NCBI GenBank assembly: GCA_024742355.1
Contig: JANSYM010000006.1
Span: 62,001-126,000 of the forward strand
Length of the DNA: 64,000 bases
Origin: Hyphomonadaceae bacterium
Lineage (GTDB): Bacteria; Pseudomonadota; Alphaproteobacteria; Caulobacterales; Hyphomonadaceae
Reading direction: 5' to 3'
Positions 55,955-64,000 of this stretch are shown here, piece after piece (position 1 is the stretch's first letter; every line of letters starts with the position of its first letter). The notes beneath the pieces are model-generated. The model was not told the origin of the DNA and did no database searches. It saw only the letters and a list, made by a program, of their open reading frames with translations. Made by a program: the position numbers and the translations under genes.

Positions 55955-57850
55955 ATGGATTTTGGTCTTCTTCTGGCCGGAGGCGCTGGCAGTGACGTGA
56001 TTTTTGCCTGCGCGCTGATTGGGTCGCTCGGGCTCGGTGCGCAATGGCTGGCCTGGCGTCTGCAGGCGCCTGCTATCGTCCTGATGTCTCTCGCCGGCCT
56101 CACGGTCGGACCGCTCTGGTCGGTCATCTTCGGCAATCCACTGCTCAGTCCGCAAGCGACATTTGGCGACGTGTTCAGGCCCATTGTCTCGCTCGCCGTG
56201 GCCGTGATCCTGTTCGAGGGCGGCCTGGTCCTGAAATTCGAGAACCTGCGCGAAGCCGGCGCTGCGGTCCGCCGCATGATCTTCATTGGGGGTCCGCTGG
56301 CCTGGATCATGGGCACGATTGCCGCCTATTACGCAGCCGGGCTCGATTGGGCGAGCGCTGTGGTGTTCGCGGGTGTGATGGTGGTGACCGGACCGACTGT
56401 GATCATGCCGCTGATGCGCCAGTCCAAGCTCGGCGGTCGTCCGGCCCAGTTCCTGAAATGGGAAGGCATCGTCAATGATCCGATCGGGGCGCTGTTTGCT
56501 GTTGCCTCATACGAGATTATCCGCGTCGCCTCGCAAGGCGAGAGCATTATCGGCGCCGGCATCTGGATCATCGCGGCAGCAGCGCTGGGCACGATGCTCG
56601 GCGTGGCCTTTGGATGGGGCATGTCGAAAGCCTTCCGTGAGGGCTGGACACCGGAATATCTCAAAGCGCCGCTAATCCTGGCCTCGATTGTCCTGTGTTA
56701 CGCTTTGGCGGAACTGATCGAGAAAGAGATCGGCCTGGTTGCCGTGACGGCCTATGGCATGACTCTCGCCAACTCCAAGCTGGCGGGTCTCACAGAGCTT
56801 CAGAAGTTCAAGGAAGACATTGCCGTCCTTCTGGTCTCAGGCGTGTTCGTGATGCTGACCGCAGACCTGACGCCAGCGATTATCAGCCAGGCGATCAACT
56901 GGAACACGCTCGCCTTTCTGATGTGCATGCTGTTCGTCGTGCGCCCACTCTCGGTGTGGATTTCGACTTATGGAACGCTGAACCGCAAGGAAGCGATCCT
57001 GCTTGGCTGGATCGCTCCGCGCGGGATTGTGGCCGTCGCTGTTTCCGGCCTGTTCGGGTCTTTGCTGGTTGATCTCTCCCGGGAAGGCCGATTCTTCTTC
57101 GAAGGCGCCGACCAGATCACTCCACTCGCTTTTGCCATGGTGTTCACCACGGTCGTCCTGCACGGCTTCACAATCGGGCCGCTCTCGCGCGGTCTTGGTC
57201 TGGCGCGCAAGGAGAAGCCGGGTATCCTGATGGTTGGTGCCAATGCCTGGAGCGTGCAATTCGCCACGGCGCTGGAAAAGAGCGGCATCGATGTCATCGT
57301 CGCCGACAGCAATTATCGCCGCCTCAAATCATCGCGCGATGCGGGGCTTGAGATCTTCATGGGCGAAGTGTTGTCCGAAGATGCCGAGATCAAGCTCGAC
57401 CATGCCCGCTTCTCCACCGTGATCGCACTGTCGACAAATGATTCCTATAATGCGCTCGTCTGCAGCCACTTCGCGCCCGAAGTTGGCCGCCACATGGTCT
57501 ACCAACTTTCGATCAGTGATGATGACGAAAACGACGAACGCGTGGTCAGCTCCAATGCTCGCGGGCGGACATTGATCCGCCGCGGTCGCACTTATGACAG
57601 CTTGATTCGCGATCAGTATCGCGGCTGGGAGTTTGCCCGCACGCCATTGACTGACAAATATTCGCTGGAGCAGTTCCGCAAGGATCGCCCGAATGCAGAT
57701 ATCGTGGCCGAGCTGCGCCCGGACGGGACGCTGGTCCTGCTTGGGCCGAATCGCGAGGCCCGCGGCGGCGATGGCACGATTCTGATCAGTTTTGCGCCGG
57801 CGATGAAAGACGACAAACCCGCCATGGACCTGGCGCCGCAGCCAGCCTAG
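55955..57850 (+). CDS. CPA1-type cation:proton antiporter with RCK domain
   Basis: A 631-residue protein. The first 410 residues form about 12-13 transmembrane helices of the NhaP/CPA1 group; GPTVIMPLMRQ and the ND pair in GIVNDPIGALFAV are typical of electroneutral exchangers. A cytoplasmic TrkA-N/RCK-like nucleotide-binding domain follows (KPGILMVGANAWSVQFA, VIVADSNYRRL, IALSTNDSYNALVCSHFA). It probably exchanges Na+ or K+ for H+ under nucleotide control. Its stop interlocks by four bases with the convergent metalloprotease gene. Confidence 0.92.
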   Translation: MDFGLLLAGGAGSDVIFACALIGSLGLGAQWLAWRLQAPAIVLMSLAGLTVGPLWSVIFGNPLLSPQATFGDVFRPIVSLAVAVILFEGGLVLKFENLREAGAAVRRMIFIGGPLAWIMGTIAAYYAAGLDWASAVVFAGVMVVTGPTVIMPLMRQSKLGGRPAQFLKWEGIVNDPIGALFAVASYEIIRVASQGESIIGAGIWIIAAAALGTMLGVAFGWGMSKAFREGWTPEYLKAPLILASIVLCYALAELIEKEIGLVAVTAYGMTLANSKLAGLTELQKFKEDIAVLLVSGVFVMLTADLTPAIISQAINWNTLAFLMCMLFVVRPLSVWISTYGTLNRKEAILLGWIAPRGIVAVAVSGLFGSLLVDLSREGRFFFEGADQITPLAFAMVFTTVVLHGFTIGPLSRGLGLARKEKPGILMVGANAWSVQFATALEKSGIDVIVADSNYRRLKSSRDAGLEIFMGEVLSEDAEIKLDHARFSTVIALSTNDSYNALVCSHFAPEVGRHMVYQLSISDDDENDERVVSSNARGRTLIRRGRTYDSLIRDQYRGWEFARTPLTDKYSLEQFRKDRPNADIVAELRPDGTLVLLGPNREARGGDGTILISFAPAMKDDKPAMDLAPQPA

Positions 57851-58569
57851 GCCGCCTGCACTGCATGCAGATCGCGGCCATGCTTGCGCAGCCAGGACCG
57901 TTCGCGCTTCCAACTCGGTCGGCAGGTCGTCACATGCGCCCAGAACGCCGGACTGTGATTCATTTCCAGCAAATGCGCACATTCATGCGCAGCGACATAT
58001 TCCAGCACTTCGGGCGGCGCCATGATCAAGCGCCAGGAAAATGCCAGGCGTCCATCTGATGTGCACGATCCCCAGCGCGAACGTGTGTCCTTGACGGTCA
58101 CGCGCCGCGCTTCGACCCCCAGAATGTCGCAATAGCGAATCACTGCGCCACTGAGATCGTCCTTAGCTGCTTTTTTCAAATACCGTTCAGCGCGTCGACC
58201 TGTCGTTTCTGCCAGGCCAGGAACACAGAGGATGTGCGGCTCTCCTTCGATCAGTCGCGCCATCCGCCCAGACCCCTCCAGAGAGATACGGCAATCCTCG
58301 CCGCGCAGTTTGAAAACCGTGCCTTCCTGCAACACAATATGGTCCGGAAGCGCCTGTAAATGCTCGGCAATCCAGTCGAGACGGTCGCGCGCGAACTCTG
58401 CCGCCTCGCCAATCTTGCGCTTGCTCGGGGCGACGGCCACGGCTTCGCGCTTACGCTCATCGAGACGCAGGATCAGGCGACGCGCTTTCGGGTTCACTTC
58501 AAGGCGAACATGAACCGTTTGGCCACTTTTCGTAACCAACGCCATCTTGTCGCCTTTATCGATAATCAT
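57847..58569 (-). CDS. YgjP-type zinc metallopeptidase (DUF45)
   Basis: A 240-residue SprT/YgjP-like protein. The zinc site HECAHLLEMNHSPAFW fits HExxH plus a downstream His. The RSRWGSCTSDGRLAFSWRLI motif and early RRLILRLDERK strand are family hallmarks. ATG 58569 (GAGG upstream) is used; ATG 58545 with AAGG is an alternative. A longer open frame to 59394 is an antisense shadow of the lipoprotein gene and is rejected. Confidence 0.9.
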   Translation of the reverse strand: MIIDKGDKMALVTKSGQTVHVRLEVNPKARRLILRLDERKREAVAVAPSKRKIGEAAEFARDRLDWIAEHLQALPDHIVLQEGTVFKLRGEDCRISLEGSGRMARLIEGEPHILCVPGLAETTGRRAERYLKKAAKDDLSGAVIRYCDILGVEARRVTVKDTRSRWGSCTSDGRLAFSWRLIMAPPEVLEYVAAHECAHLLEMNHSPAFWAHVTTCRPSWKRERSWLRKHGRDLHAVQAA

Positions 58570-58633
58570 TAAATACGCCTCGACAGATTTGTGCGATATG
58601 TCTAATGGAAACCGCCTAATTGGGGAATCGACT

Positions 58634-60211
58634 ATGAAGAAATTAATGTTTGGTGCAGCAGCACTGGCTCTGGTGACGGCTTGTGGCCAGGGTGACAAGC
58701 CAACAGAAGTGAACATCGAAGAGCCGAAGCTGAAAGAACTCAGCGTCCGCGCCGGTGATCCAGCCGAAGCTGCGCAAGCGCTTGCGGCCATGTCCCTGAG
58801 CGAAAGCGGCGGTCTGCTGTCCTTTGCGGGCAGCACAACCGATGGCGCCTCTGCCACGTTTACCGACCTTACCATCACCGGCGAAGACGCCGTGAAAGTC
58901 GGGTCTCTGGTCTTTGAAGGCCTCGACATGGACAGCGGCCAGGCCAATTTCGGCAAGATGAGCCTGAACGACATCACGATTTCGGAAGAAGGCGAAGATG
59001 TTGAGGTCAAGCTCGGCTCGATCGAGCTGGTCAATCCGTCGCCTGAACTGGCCGCCTGGCTGGCCGCGGGCCTGAACGGACAGGAAGCCCCATTCCCGGC
59101 GGCTGAGAACATTGTCTTTGACAGCTGGTCGATTAACGGCCTGACCGGTGATTTTGCAGATGCAGAAGCCGACGGCACTTTCGGCATCGAGAAAATTGAA
59201 ATCCGCGACATGGTCGACCTGAAAGCTGCCAAGGCGGTGATCAGTGGTCTGTCACTGAACGGCACAGATTCGTCCGAAGGCATGGATTTCGACATCAAGC
59301 TGGGCGGCATGACGGCCACCAATATTGATGCGAAATTCGTCAAGGCGATCCAGGAAAATGTTGGCGATGAGGAAGCCCTGATGGCAGCCGTCATGGAAGT
59401 TGCCTATGACGATCCGATGGAGCCTGGATATGACAGCTTCACGATGGACGATTTTACCGTTGACGTTGGCGGTGCCTCATTCGCGATCCCGAGCATTGTT
59501 GCTGGCGTTGAGCGCAACGCTGCCGGCCAGCCGGTCAAGTTCGTCACCCAGCCTTACTCAATGACGCTGAAGGCAGATGCCGAAGGCGGCGAAGTGGGCG
59601 AAGCTCTGCTGCAAGGCCTGAGCGTTGTCGGCTATGAAGAGCTTGAGCTGAAAGGCGCAAGCGTTGCCTCTTACGACCCGGACAAGGACATTGTCTCCTT
59701 CGATGCAGGATCGAACTATTTCGAGCTGGTCGATGGCGCCAAGTTCAGCTTTGGCGGCAAGATTGAGGGCTACAGCTCCTACGCGAAAGAAGCGGCGACA
59801 GCCTTCGATTTCGAAGACCTGGCCGCTGGCGCAGAGCCGGACCCAATGGCGATGACCAACGCCATGGGCAAGCTGACCTTCCACAATTTCGAGCTGTCAA
59901 TCGCTGACAATTCGCTGCTCGACCGCGCCTTTAACGCTGCGGCCACGTCGCAAGGCGCTGACCCGGCCGAGCTCAAGCAACAGATCGGCATGGGCCTCGC
60001 TATGGCGCCGATGATGGCGCAAGGCTCAGGCATCGACATGGCACTGGTGTCGGAAGCGACAAGCGCTCTGTCCAGTTTTGTCAATGATGGCGGCACGCTC
60101 ACCATCAAGCTTGATCCAGAAACGCCATTGTCGGTTGCGTCGATCATGGAAAACCCGGATCCTGCGGCCTACACCAAGGACGCGCTCGGCTTTACGGCGA
60201 CACAGAAATAG
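58634..60211 (+). CDS. Large acidic lipoprotein, unknown function
   Basis: A 525-residue predicted lipoprotein (lipobox LVTAC) I cannot assign. It is strongly acidic with few basic residues. Short beta-strand units recur, such as ATFTDLTITGED, VGSLVFEGLDMD, GKMSLNDITISEEG, LGSIELVNPSP, IEKIEIRDMVD and GGMTATNIDAKF, giving a repeated strand-turn pattern resembling AsmA-like or beta-helical proteins. There is no catalytic motif. GGGGAA precedes ATG 58634. It is monocistronic, ended by a strong terminator. Confidence 0.8.
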   Translation: MKKLMFGAAALALVTACGQGDKPTEVNIEEPKLKELSVRAGDPAEAAQALAAMSLSESGGLLSFAGSTTDGASATFTDLTITGEDAVKVGSLVFEGLDMDSGQANFGKMSLNDITISEEGEDVEVKLGSIELVNPSPELAAWLAAGLNGQEAPFPAAENIVFDSWSINGLTGDFADAEADGTFGIEKIEIRDMVDLKAAKAVISGLSLNGTDSSEGMDFDIKLGGMTATNIDAKFVKAIQENVGDEEALMAAVMEVAYDDPMEPGYDSFTMDDFTVDVGGASFAIPSIVAGVERNAAGQPVKFVTQPYSMTLKADAEGGEVGEALLQGLSVVGYEELELKGASVASYDPDKDIVSFDAGSNYFELVDGAKFSFGGKIEGYSSYAKEAATAFDFEDLAAGAEPDPMAMTNAMGKLTFHNFELSIADNSLLDRAFNAAATSQGADPAELKQQIGMGLAMAPMMAQGSGIDMALVSEATSALSSFVNDGGTLTIKLDPETPLSVASIMENPDPAAYTKDALGFTATQK

Positions 60212-60240
60212 TCGCTCAAGCGTAACAATCCCATCTCAAG

Positions 60241-60274
60241 GCGCGCGGTGCTCAGCATCGCGCGCTTTTCTTTT
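60241..60274 (+). terminator. Intrinsic terminator after the acidic lipoprotein
   Basis: Stem GCGCGCGGTGC (60241-60251) / GCATCGCGCGC (60255-60265), three-base loop, one wobble pair, then TTTTCTTTT. Confidence 0.9.
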
Positions 60275-60301
60275 ACCCCTCGAGGTCGCATAAGAGAGCC
60301 C

Positions 60302-61126
60302 ATGAAACTTGCCTTTTTCGGAGATGTGGTCGGCAAACCCGGCCGCCAGGCGGTGATCGATCACCTGCCTGCCGTGCGCACAGACCTCGCGCTCGACTTT
60401 GTCGTCGTCAATGCCGAGAACGCCGCCGGCGGTTTCGGCCTGACTGAGAAGATCGCGAATGAGTTCTTCGATGCGGGTGCCGATTGCCTGACCCTCGGCG
60501 ATCATGCCTGGGATCAGCGCGAAGCCCTCACCTATATTGAACGCGAGCCGCGTCTGCTGCGCCCGATCAATTATCCGGAAGCGGCAAACGCGCCGGGTCA
60601 GGGCTCGCACCTGTTCGTGCTGCCTGATGGTCGCCGCGTCGGCGTGATCCAGGCCCAGGGCATCGTGTTCATGAAGCAATTGCTCGACAATCCGTTTGGC
60701 GCGGTCGACGCCGCGCTGGACGCGATGCCGCTTGGCACCGTCGCCGATGCCGTGATTGTCGACATGCATTGTGAGGCGACCTCGGAAAAGATGGCGATGG
60801 GGCATCATTGCGATGGCCGCGCCAGTGTGGTGGTCGGCAGCCATACGCATGTCCCGACCGCCGACCACATGATCCTTGCCGATGGTACCGCCTATCAAAG
60901 CGATGCCGGCATGTGCGGCGACTATGACAGCGTCATCGGCATGCAGAAGGACAATTCCCTGCGCCGCTTCGCCACCCAGCTGCCTGGCCAGCGCTACGAA
61001 CCGGCGCTCGGCGAGGGTACATTGTGCGGCCTGTTCGTAGAGACCGATGATGCGACGGGACTGGCGACGCGATGTGAGCCGATACGGATCGGCGGGCGGT
61101 TGTCTGAATTGCTGCCGGGCGTTTGA
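60302..61126 (+). CDS. YmdB-family metallophosphoesterase (TIGR00282)
   Basis: A 274-residue calcineurin-like phosphodiesterase. The metal ligands appear in FFGDVVGKPGR, VVVNAENAAGGFGL, LTLGDHAWDQ, DMHCEATSEKMAMGHHCDGRA and GSHTHVPTADHMIL. The family includes Bacillus YmdB, a cyclic-nucleotide phosphodiesterase. ATG 60302 begins the first strand; in-frame codons upstream lie within the terminator. In related alphaproteobacteria this gene often lies close to yebC, as here. Confidence 0.93.
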   Translation: MKLAFFGDVVGKPGRQAVIDHLPAVRTDLALDFVVVNAENAAGGFGLTEKIANEFFDAGADCLTLGDHAWDQREALTYIEREPRLLRPINYPEAANAPGQGSHLFVLPDGRRVGVIQAQGIVFMKQLLDNPFGAVDAALDAMPLGTVADAVIVDMHCEATSEKMAMGHHCDGRASVVVGSHTHVPTADHMILADGTAYQSDAGMCGDYDSVIGMQKDNSLRRFATQLPGQRYEPALGEGTLCGLFVETDDATGLATRCEPIRIGGRLSELLPGV

Positions 61127-61139
61127 AGTAATGCTTGTC

Positions 61140-61160
61140 AATAAAGTCGCGGTCTTTATT
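61140..61160. promoter_or_regulatory. Inverted repeat before the DUF4328 gene
   Basis: AATAAAG (61140-61146) and CTTTATT (61154-61160) form a perfect 7-base inverted repeat with a 7-base spacer, 30 bases before the gene start. A second repeat, CCCTGA (61161-61166) / TCAGGG (61177-61182), overlaps the ribosome site GGGGAG. Confidence 0.5.
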
Positions 61161-61189
61161 CCCTGAAGACAAGAACTCAGGGGAGAAAG

Positions 61190-61927
61190 ATGGAATCCAG
61201 CACAAATGAACTCACCGCATCCGATAGCATTGGAAGCGCTGCTGAGACCCTGCACTCGACGAACAAACATGCTTACACAAATGGCCCGAGAACCATCTCA
61301 AGACTAAGTCGGTGGGCCGTTTTCGGCCTGTCCGCTTTCATGATCGCAGAACTGGCTCTTGTATTGATATCAGCACTCTTGATCTGGCTGTATCTGCCCA
61401 CGACGATCGTCCCGTTTTCGCAAGCACAGTTGGAGATGATTGACTATTTCATCATCGCAGTTGCGGTGATTCAGACGGTGCTATTCTGGTTCTGCGTCGT
61501 CTTGGTGGGCCGCGTCACATTTCGAGCCATGAAAAATCTTTACACGGTTGGCAGCAAATTTCCCGAAATGTCTCCCGGCTGGGCTGTCGGTTGGTACTTC
61601 ATCCCCATCGCGAATTTGTGGCAACCCGCAAAAGGTATGAGTCAAATCTACCATGGAACCTACCACGCCGTCGGAGAGGCGACCCCGTCCGAATCTCGTA
61701 TCGCTGTTTGGTGGACCTGCTGGCTCATCACAAATTTTGCGGCGAACATCGCACTTCGCATCGGCGGATTCGACAGTGCTGGCACCGGCGTCGTCACATT
61801 CTCGTTCGACGCAATATCGTCGCTGTTCGGCATGGCCAGCGCGTGGGCGCTGATCCGCCTGATCAAACCGATCGCCGAAAAGCAAGAACTGCTCAAACAT
61901 GGCGGCGTTGCCCACGTCTTCGACTGA
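61190..61927 (+). CDS. DUF4328 domain membrane protein
   Basis: A 245-residue membrane protein with about five to six helices. The central signature GWAVGWYFIPIANLWQPAKGM is characteristic of DUF4328, function unknown. The first 40 residues are polar and probably cytoplasmic. Codon use looks more AT-rich than in the neighbours, suggesting insertion between ymdB-like and yebC genes. A palindrome and a possible ribosome-site hairpin lie upstream. Confidence 0.82.
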   Translation: MESSTNELTASDSIGSAAETLHSTNKHAYTNGPRTISRLSRWAVFGLSAFMIAELALVLISALLIWLYLPTTIVPFSQAQLEMIDYFIIAVAVIQTVLFWFCVVLVGRVTFRAMKNLYTVGSKFPEMSPGWAVGWYFIPIANLWQPAKGMSQIYHGTYHAVGEATPSESRIAVWWTCWLITNFAANIALRIGGFDSAGTGVVTFSFDAISSLFGMASAWALIRLIKPIAEKQELLKHGGVAHVFD

Positions 61928-62002
61928 TCGCACCGGGCCCTTTGATCTCTGCGGCGAGCTGAGTTAAGCAGCCGCAACGAATTGTTTAGTGCAGGAGCCC
62001 CC

Positions 62003-62755
62003 ATGGCTGGCCATAGTAAATGGGCAAATATTCAGCACCGCAAAGGTGCCCAGGACAAAAAGCGCGCGGCGTTGTTTTCGCGCCTGTCCAAGGAAATCAC
62101 CATTGCCTCGAAAATGGGCGGTCCTGACCCGGACGGCAATCCGCGCCTGCGCCTGGCCATCGCCAATGCCCGCGGGCAGTCCATGCCCAAGGACAATATC
62201 AAGCGCGCCGTCGACAAAGGCCAGGGCGGCGGCGGCGAAGACTATGTCGACATCCGCTATGAAGGCTTCGGCCCCGGCGGCGTTGGCGTCATCGTCGAAG
62301 CCTCGACCGACAATAAGAACCGCGCGGCCAGCGAGATCCGCACCGCTTTCTCCAAGAATGGCGGCAATCTCGGCGAAACCGGTTCGGTCTCGTTCGGGTT
62401 CGAGAATGTCGGTGAGATTCATTTCCCGCTCGAGGCTGGCGACGAAGACACGATCATGGAAGCCGCACTCGAGGCCGGCGCCAGCGATATCGTCACCGAC
62501 GAAGACGGCCACTTCATCTATACCGAGCGCGAGGACCTCTCCGAAGTTGCCTCGGCGCTGGAAGGCAAGTTTGGCGAGGTCGAAGCGAAATCAACCAAGC
62601 TGATCTGGAAGCCGCAAAACACGGTGCCGATCGAAGGCGATGATGCCGACAAGCTGATGCGCATGCTGGACGTGCTGGATGATCTCGATGATGTCGCCAA
62701 CATCTATGACAATTCGGACATCTCTGCCGCAGAGCTGGAACGCTTGGCCGGGTAA
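62003..62755 (+). CDS. yebC: YebC/PmpR family regulator
   Basis: A 250-residue YebC/TACO1-family protein. The N-terminus MAGHSKWANIQHRKGAQDKKR is the family signature; YEGFGPGGVGVIVEASTDNKNR and FSKNGGNLGETGSV follow. Members act as DNA-binding regulators or as factors that ease ribosome stalling. AGGAG before ATG 62003 is preferred to TTG 61982. The usual downstream ruvCAB genes are absent; msrA follows. Confidence 0.96.
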   Translation: MAGHSKWANIQHRKGAQDKKRAALFSRLSKEITIASKMGGPDPDGNPRLRLAIANARGQSMPKDNIKRAVDKGQGGGGEDYVDIRYEGFGPGGVGVIVEASTDNKNRAASEIRTAFSKNGGNLGETGSVSFGFENVGEIHFPLEAGDEDTIMEAALEAGASDIVTDEDGHFIYTEREDLSEVASALEGKFGEVEAKSTKLIWKPQNTVPIEGDDADKLMRMLDVLDDLDDVANIYDNSDISAAELERLAG

Positions 62756-62868
62756 GTGATGCGGTCCGGTCACGGCCGAACAAAAATCTGTGAGATCTGA
62801 TATTTGGCCTCGCAATTGGCGATGCAAATCGTCATATCCGGTTCAGACAAGAAACGCTAAATTTCGAG

Positions 62869-63522
62869 ATGACGATGTTGAAACTCACGCATCCCCTGTC
62901 CATCGGACTCATGGCTGGCGGCCTCGCCGCAGCGGCAACGTTTGTAATGTCGGCCTTCGCCGAAAACAGCACGGCCAGCCTCGCTGACAATGCGAATCTC
63001 GAGACCGCAATTTTTGCCGGCGGATGTTTCTGGTGTGTGGAAAGCGATTTCGACAAAGTCGAGGGCGTGCTCGAAACCGTCTCTGGCTATACGGGCGGCA
63101 CGACCACCAATCCGACCTACAAGACCCACACCAAGCAGGGCCATCTCGAAGCGGTGAAAGTCGTCTATGATTCCTCCAAGGTCGAATATGGCGAGCTGGT
63201 CGATTATTTCGTCCGTCACATCGATCCGACCGATGATGGCGGGCAGTTCTGCGATCGCGGCAATTCCTATCGCACCGCTGTGTTTGTCGATGGTGCTGAC
63301 GAACGCGCGGAAGTGGAAGCGCAATTCGCGACGATCGAACAGGCGGGTATCCTGCCAGCGCCGATCGTGACGCGCGTGCTTGACGAAACCACCTTCTACG
63401 ACGCTGAGACCTATCACCAGAATTACTACCAGAAGAACCCGGCGCGTTATAAGCTCTACCGGGTTGGCTGTGGCCGCGACAAGCGCGTGGCGCAAGTCTG
63501 GTCTGGCGAAGGCGACAGCTAA
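62869..63522 (+). CDS. msrA: Exported peptide-methionine (S)-S-oxide reductase MsrA
   Basis: Repairs oxidised methionine in proteins. The 217-residue product has an N-terminal hydrophobic signal (IGLMAGGLAAAATFVMSAFAE), then the MsrA domain with catalytic GGCFWCVESDF, the GYTGGTTTNPTY block, and AETYHQNYYQKNP. The signal suggests periplasmic repair, less common than the cytoplasmic form. A late Cys in YRVGCGRDKR may resolve the disulfide. ATG 62869 or ATG 62875 may be used; the latter has a slightly better-placed GAG. Confidence 0.94.
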   Translation: MTMLKLTHPLSIGLMAGGLAAAATFVMSAFAENSTASLADNANLETAIFAGGCFWCVESDFDKVEGVLETVSGYTGGTTTNPTYKTHTKQGHLEAVKVVYDSSKVEYGELVDYFVRHIDPTDDGGQFCDRGNSYRTAVFVDGADERAEVEAQFATIEQAGILPAPIVTRVLDETTFYDAETYHQNYYQKNPARYKLYRVGCGRDKRVAQVWSGEGDS

Positions 63523-63608
63523 CCAATCATCCGCGATACAGCGACGGCGCTTGCACAGCGCGATCAGAACGCCCAAATAGGCGTCTGTAAAAATACTGGA
63601 CGCATGAC

Positions 63609-64000
63609 ATGACTGATACGGCTGCAACCCCGCACATCAAAGACTCTTCAGACCAGGACTTCATGGCGGACGTGGTCGAGGCCTCGAACACGCAGCCGGT
63701 CCTGGTTGATTTCTGGGCGCCCTGGTGCGGCCCGTGCAAGACGCTGACACCGACCCTGGAAAAAGTCGTCAATGACCAGGGCGGCAAGATCAAGCTGGTC
63801 AAGATCAACACCGAAGAGCATCCAGGCGTCGCCGGCCAGATGGGTGTGCGCTCCATTCCTTCCGTCTTCGCCTTCGACAAAGGCCGCCCGGTGAACGGCT
63901 TCCAGGGCGCTTTGCCCGAGAGCCAGGTGCGCCAGTTCGTTCAGGACATTCTCGGCGGCACTGATGGCGCCAAACAGCTCCAGCAAGCCATCGAACAAGC
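63609..64000 (+). CDS. Thioredoxin-fold protein (YbbN/CnoX-like), 5' part
   Basis: The first 130 codons are visible and the frame stays open at the window edge. The active site is DFWAPWCGPCKTL, and the thioredoxin fold runs through VRSIPSVFAFDKG. The polar N-terminal extension and the continuing AKQLQQAIEQ after the thioredoxin domain suggest a TPR tail as in CnoX (YbbN) holdase; a plain thioredoxin with extension cannot be excluded. Confidence 0.88.
   Translation, partial: MTDTAATPHIKDSSDQDFMADVVEASNTQPVLVDFWAPWCGPCKTLTPTLEKVVNDQGGKIKLVKINTEEHPGVAGQMGVRSIPSVFAFDKGRPVNGFQGALPESQVRQFVQDILGGTDGAKQLQQAIEQ

Noticed and set aside
58570-59394. N-terminal extension of the YgjP-type protease frame
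   Set aside because: It runs antisense through the acidic lipoprotein gene and is low-complexity Ser/Ala/Pro; the family domain begins after 58569.
1-64000. CRISPR arrays, tRNA or rRNA genes, insertion sequences, prophage or toxin-antitoxin modules
   Set aside because: I looked for direct repeats, cloverleaf genes, transposases, integrases and paired small genes and found none.

Overview
The window is a GC-rich, gene-dense chromosomal segment of an alphaproteobacterium, most likely from the Caulobacterales/Maricaulales branch (Hyphomonadaceae-like). This rests on alphaproteobacterial gene clusters (ubiK / lgt-midA; yqeY divergent from carA near dnaG-rpoD; hemC-hemD-mitofilin-HemY; holA-lptE-leuS), a primase without a complete zinc finger, a short 41-residue bL36, a PodJ-like polarity protein, a probable NtrZ homologue, and two perfect TTAA-N7-TTAA motifs of the type bound by CtrA. 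I see no rRNA, tRNA, CRISPR array, insertion sequence or prophage. Intergenic gaps are all below 300 bp.

Layout. 1-2.3 kb (-): ubiK, ybjN-like, unknown membrane protein, proC, and the start of a TetR-like gene. 2.4-6.2 kb (+): lgt-midA and etfB-etfA, closed by a terminator. 6.3-14.1 kb: TMEM175-like channel protein, yjbQ, then dnaG-rpoD (-), a GGDEF cyclase (+), a class C serine hydrolase (-) and yqeY (-), which is divergent from carA (14.2-15.4 kb). 15.4-19.2 kb: TetR regulator with a strong operator, LolA-like exported protein, unknown protein, universal stress protein, OmpA-type lipoprotein. 19.3-27.1 kb (-): a fatty-acid or acyl-CoA degradation locus (multifunctional FadJ-like enzyme, small glycine-zipper protein, thiolase, thioesterase, two acyl-CoA dehydrogenases and a MerR/LiuR-like regulator with matching boxes). 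It is functionally tied to etfAB, which accept electrons from such dehydrogenases.

27.3-30.7 kb (+): PodJ-like coiled-coil/Sel1/peptidoglycan-binding protein. 30.7-36.0 kb (-): TspO-like membrane protein, holA, lptE, leuS, DUF3576 lipoprotein. 36.1-37.8 kb (+): porin-like protein and NtrZ-like protein. 37.8-39.9 kb (-): tsaD and a GH5 lipoprotein. 40.0-44.3 kb (+): hemC, hemD, mitofilin-like and HemY-like genes. 44.5-47.3 kb (+): rpoH, a SpoU/TrmH methyltransferase and an isolated rmlB-like gene. 47.3-51.1 kb (-): alpha/beta hydrolase, TPR protein, DJ-1/PfpI protein, CPBP protease, HAD hydrolase, rpmJ. 51.2-57.9 kb: MltB-type transglycosylase, MFS transporter, MotA-type protein, two unknown proteins and a cation:proton antiporter with an RCK domain. 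57.8-64 kb: YgjP-type metalloprotease, a large acidic lipoprotein of unknown function, ymdB-like phosphodiesterase, a DUF4328 membrane protein, yebC, exported MsrA and the start of a thioredoxin-fold gene.

No obvious new defence or mobile system is present. The most noteworthy signals are regulatory and architectural: CtrA-type boxes before podJ-like and ntrZ-like genes, a LiuR-like box set over the acyl-CoA locus, a TetR operator plus tandem palindromes facing a short terminator-ended stretch, an intrinsic terminator embedded in the 5' coding region of the methyltransferase, and an unusual frequency of convergent gene pairs whose stop codons interlock in exactly four bases.
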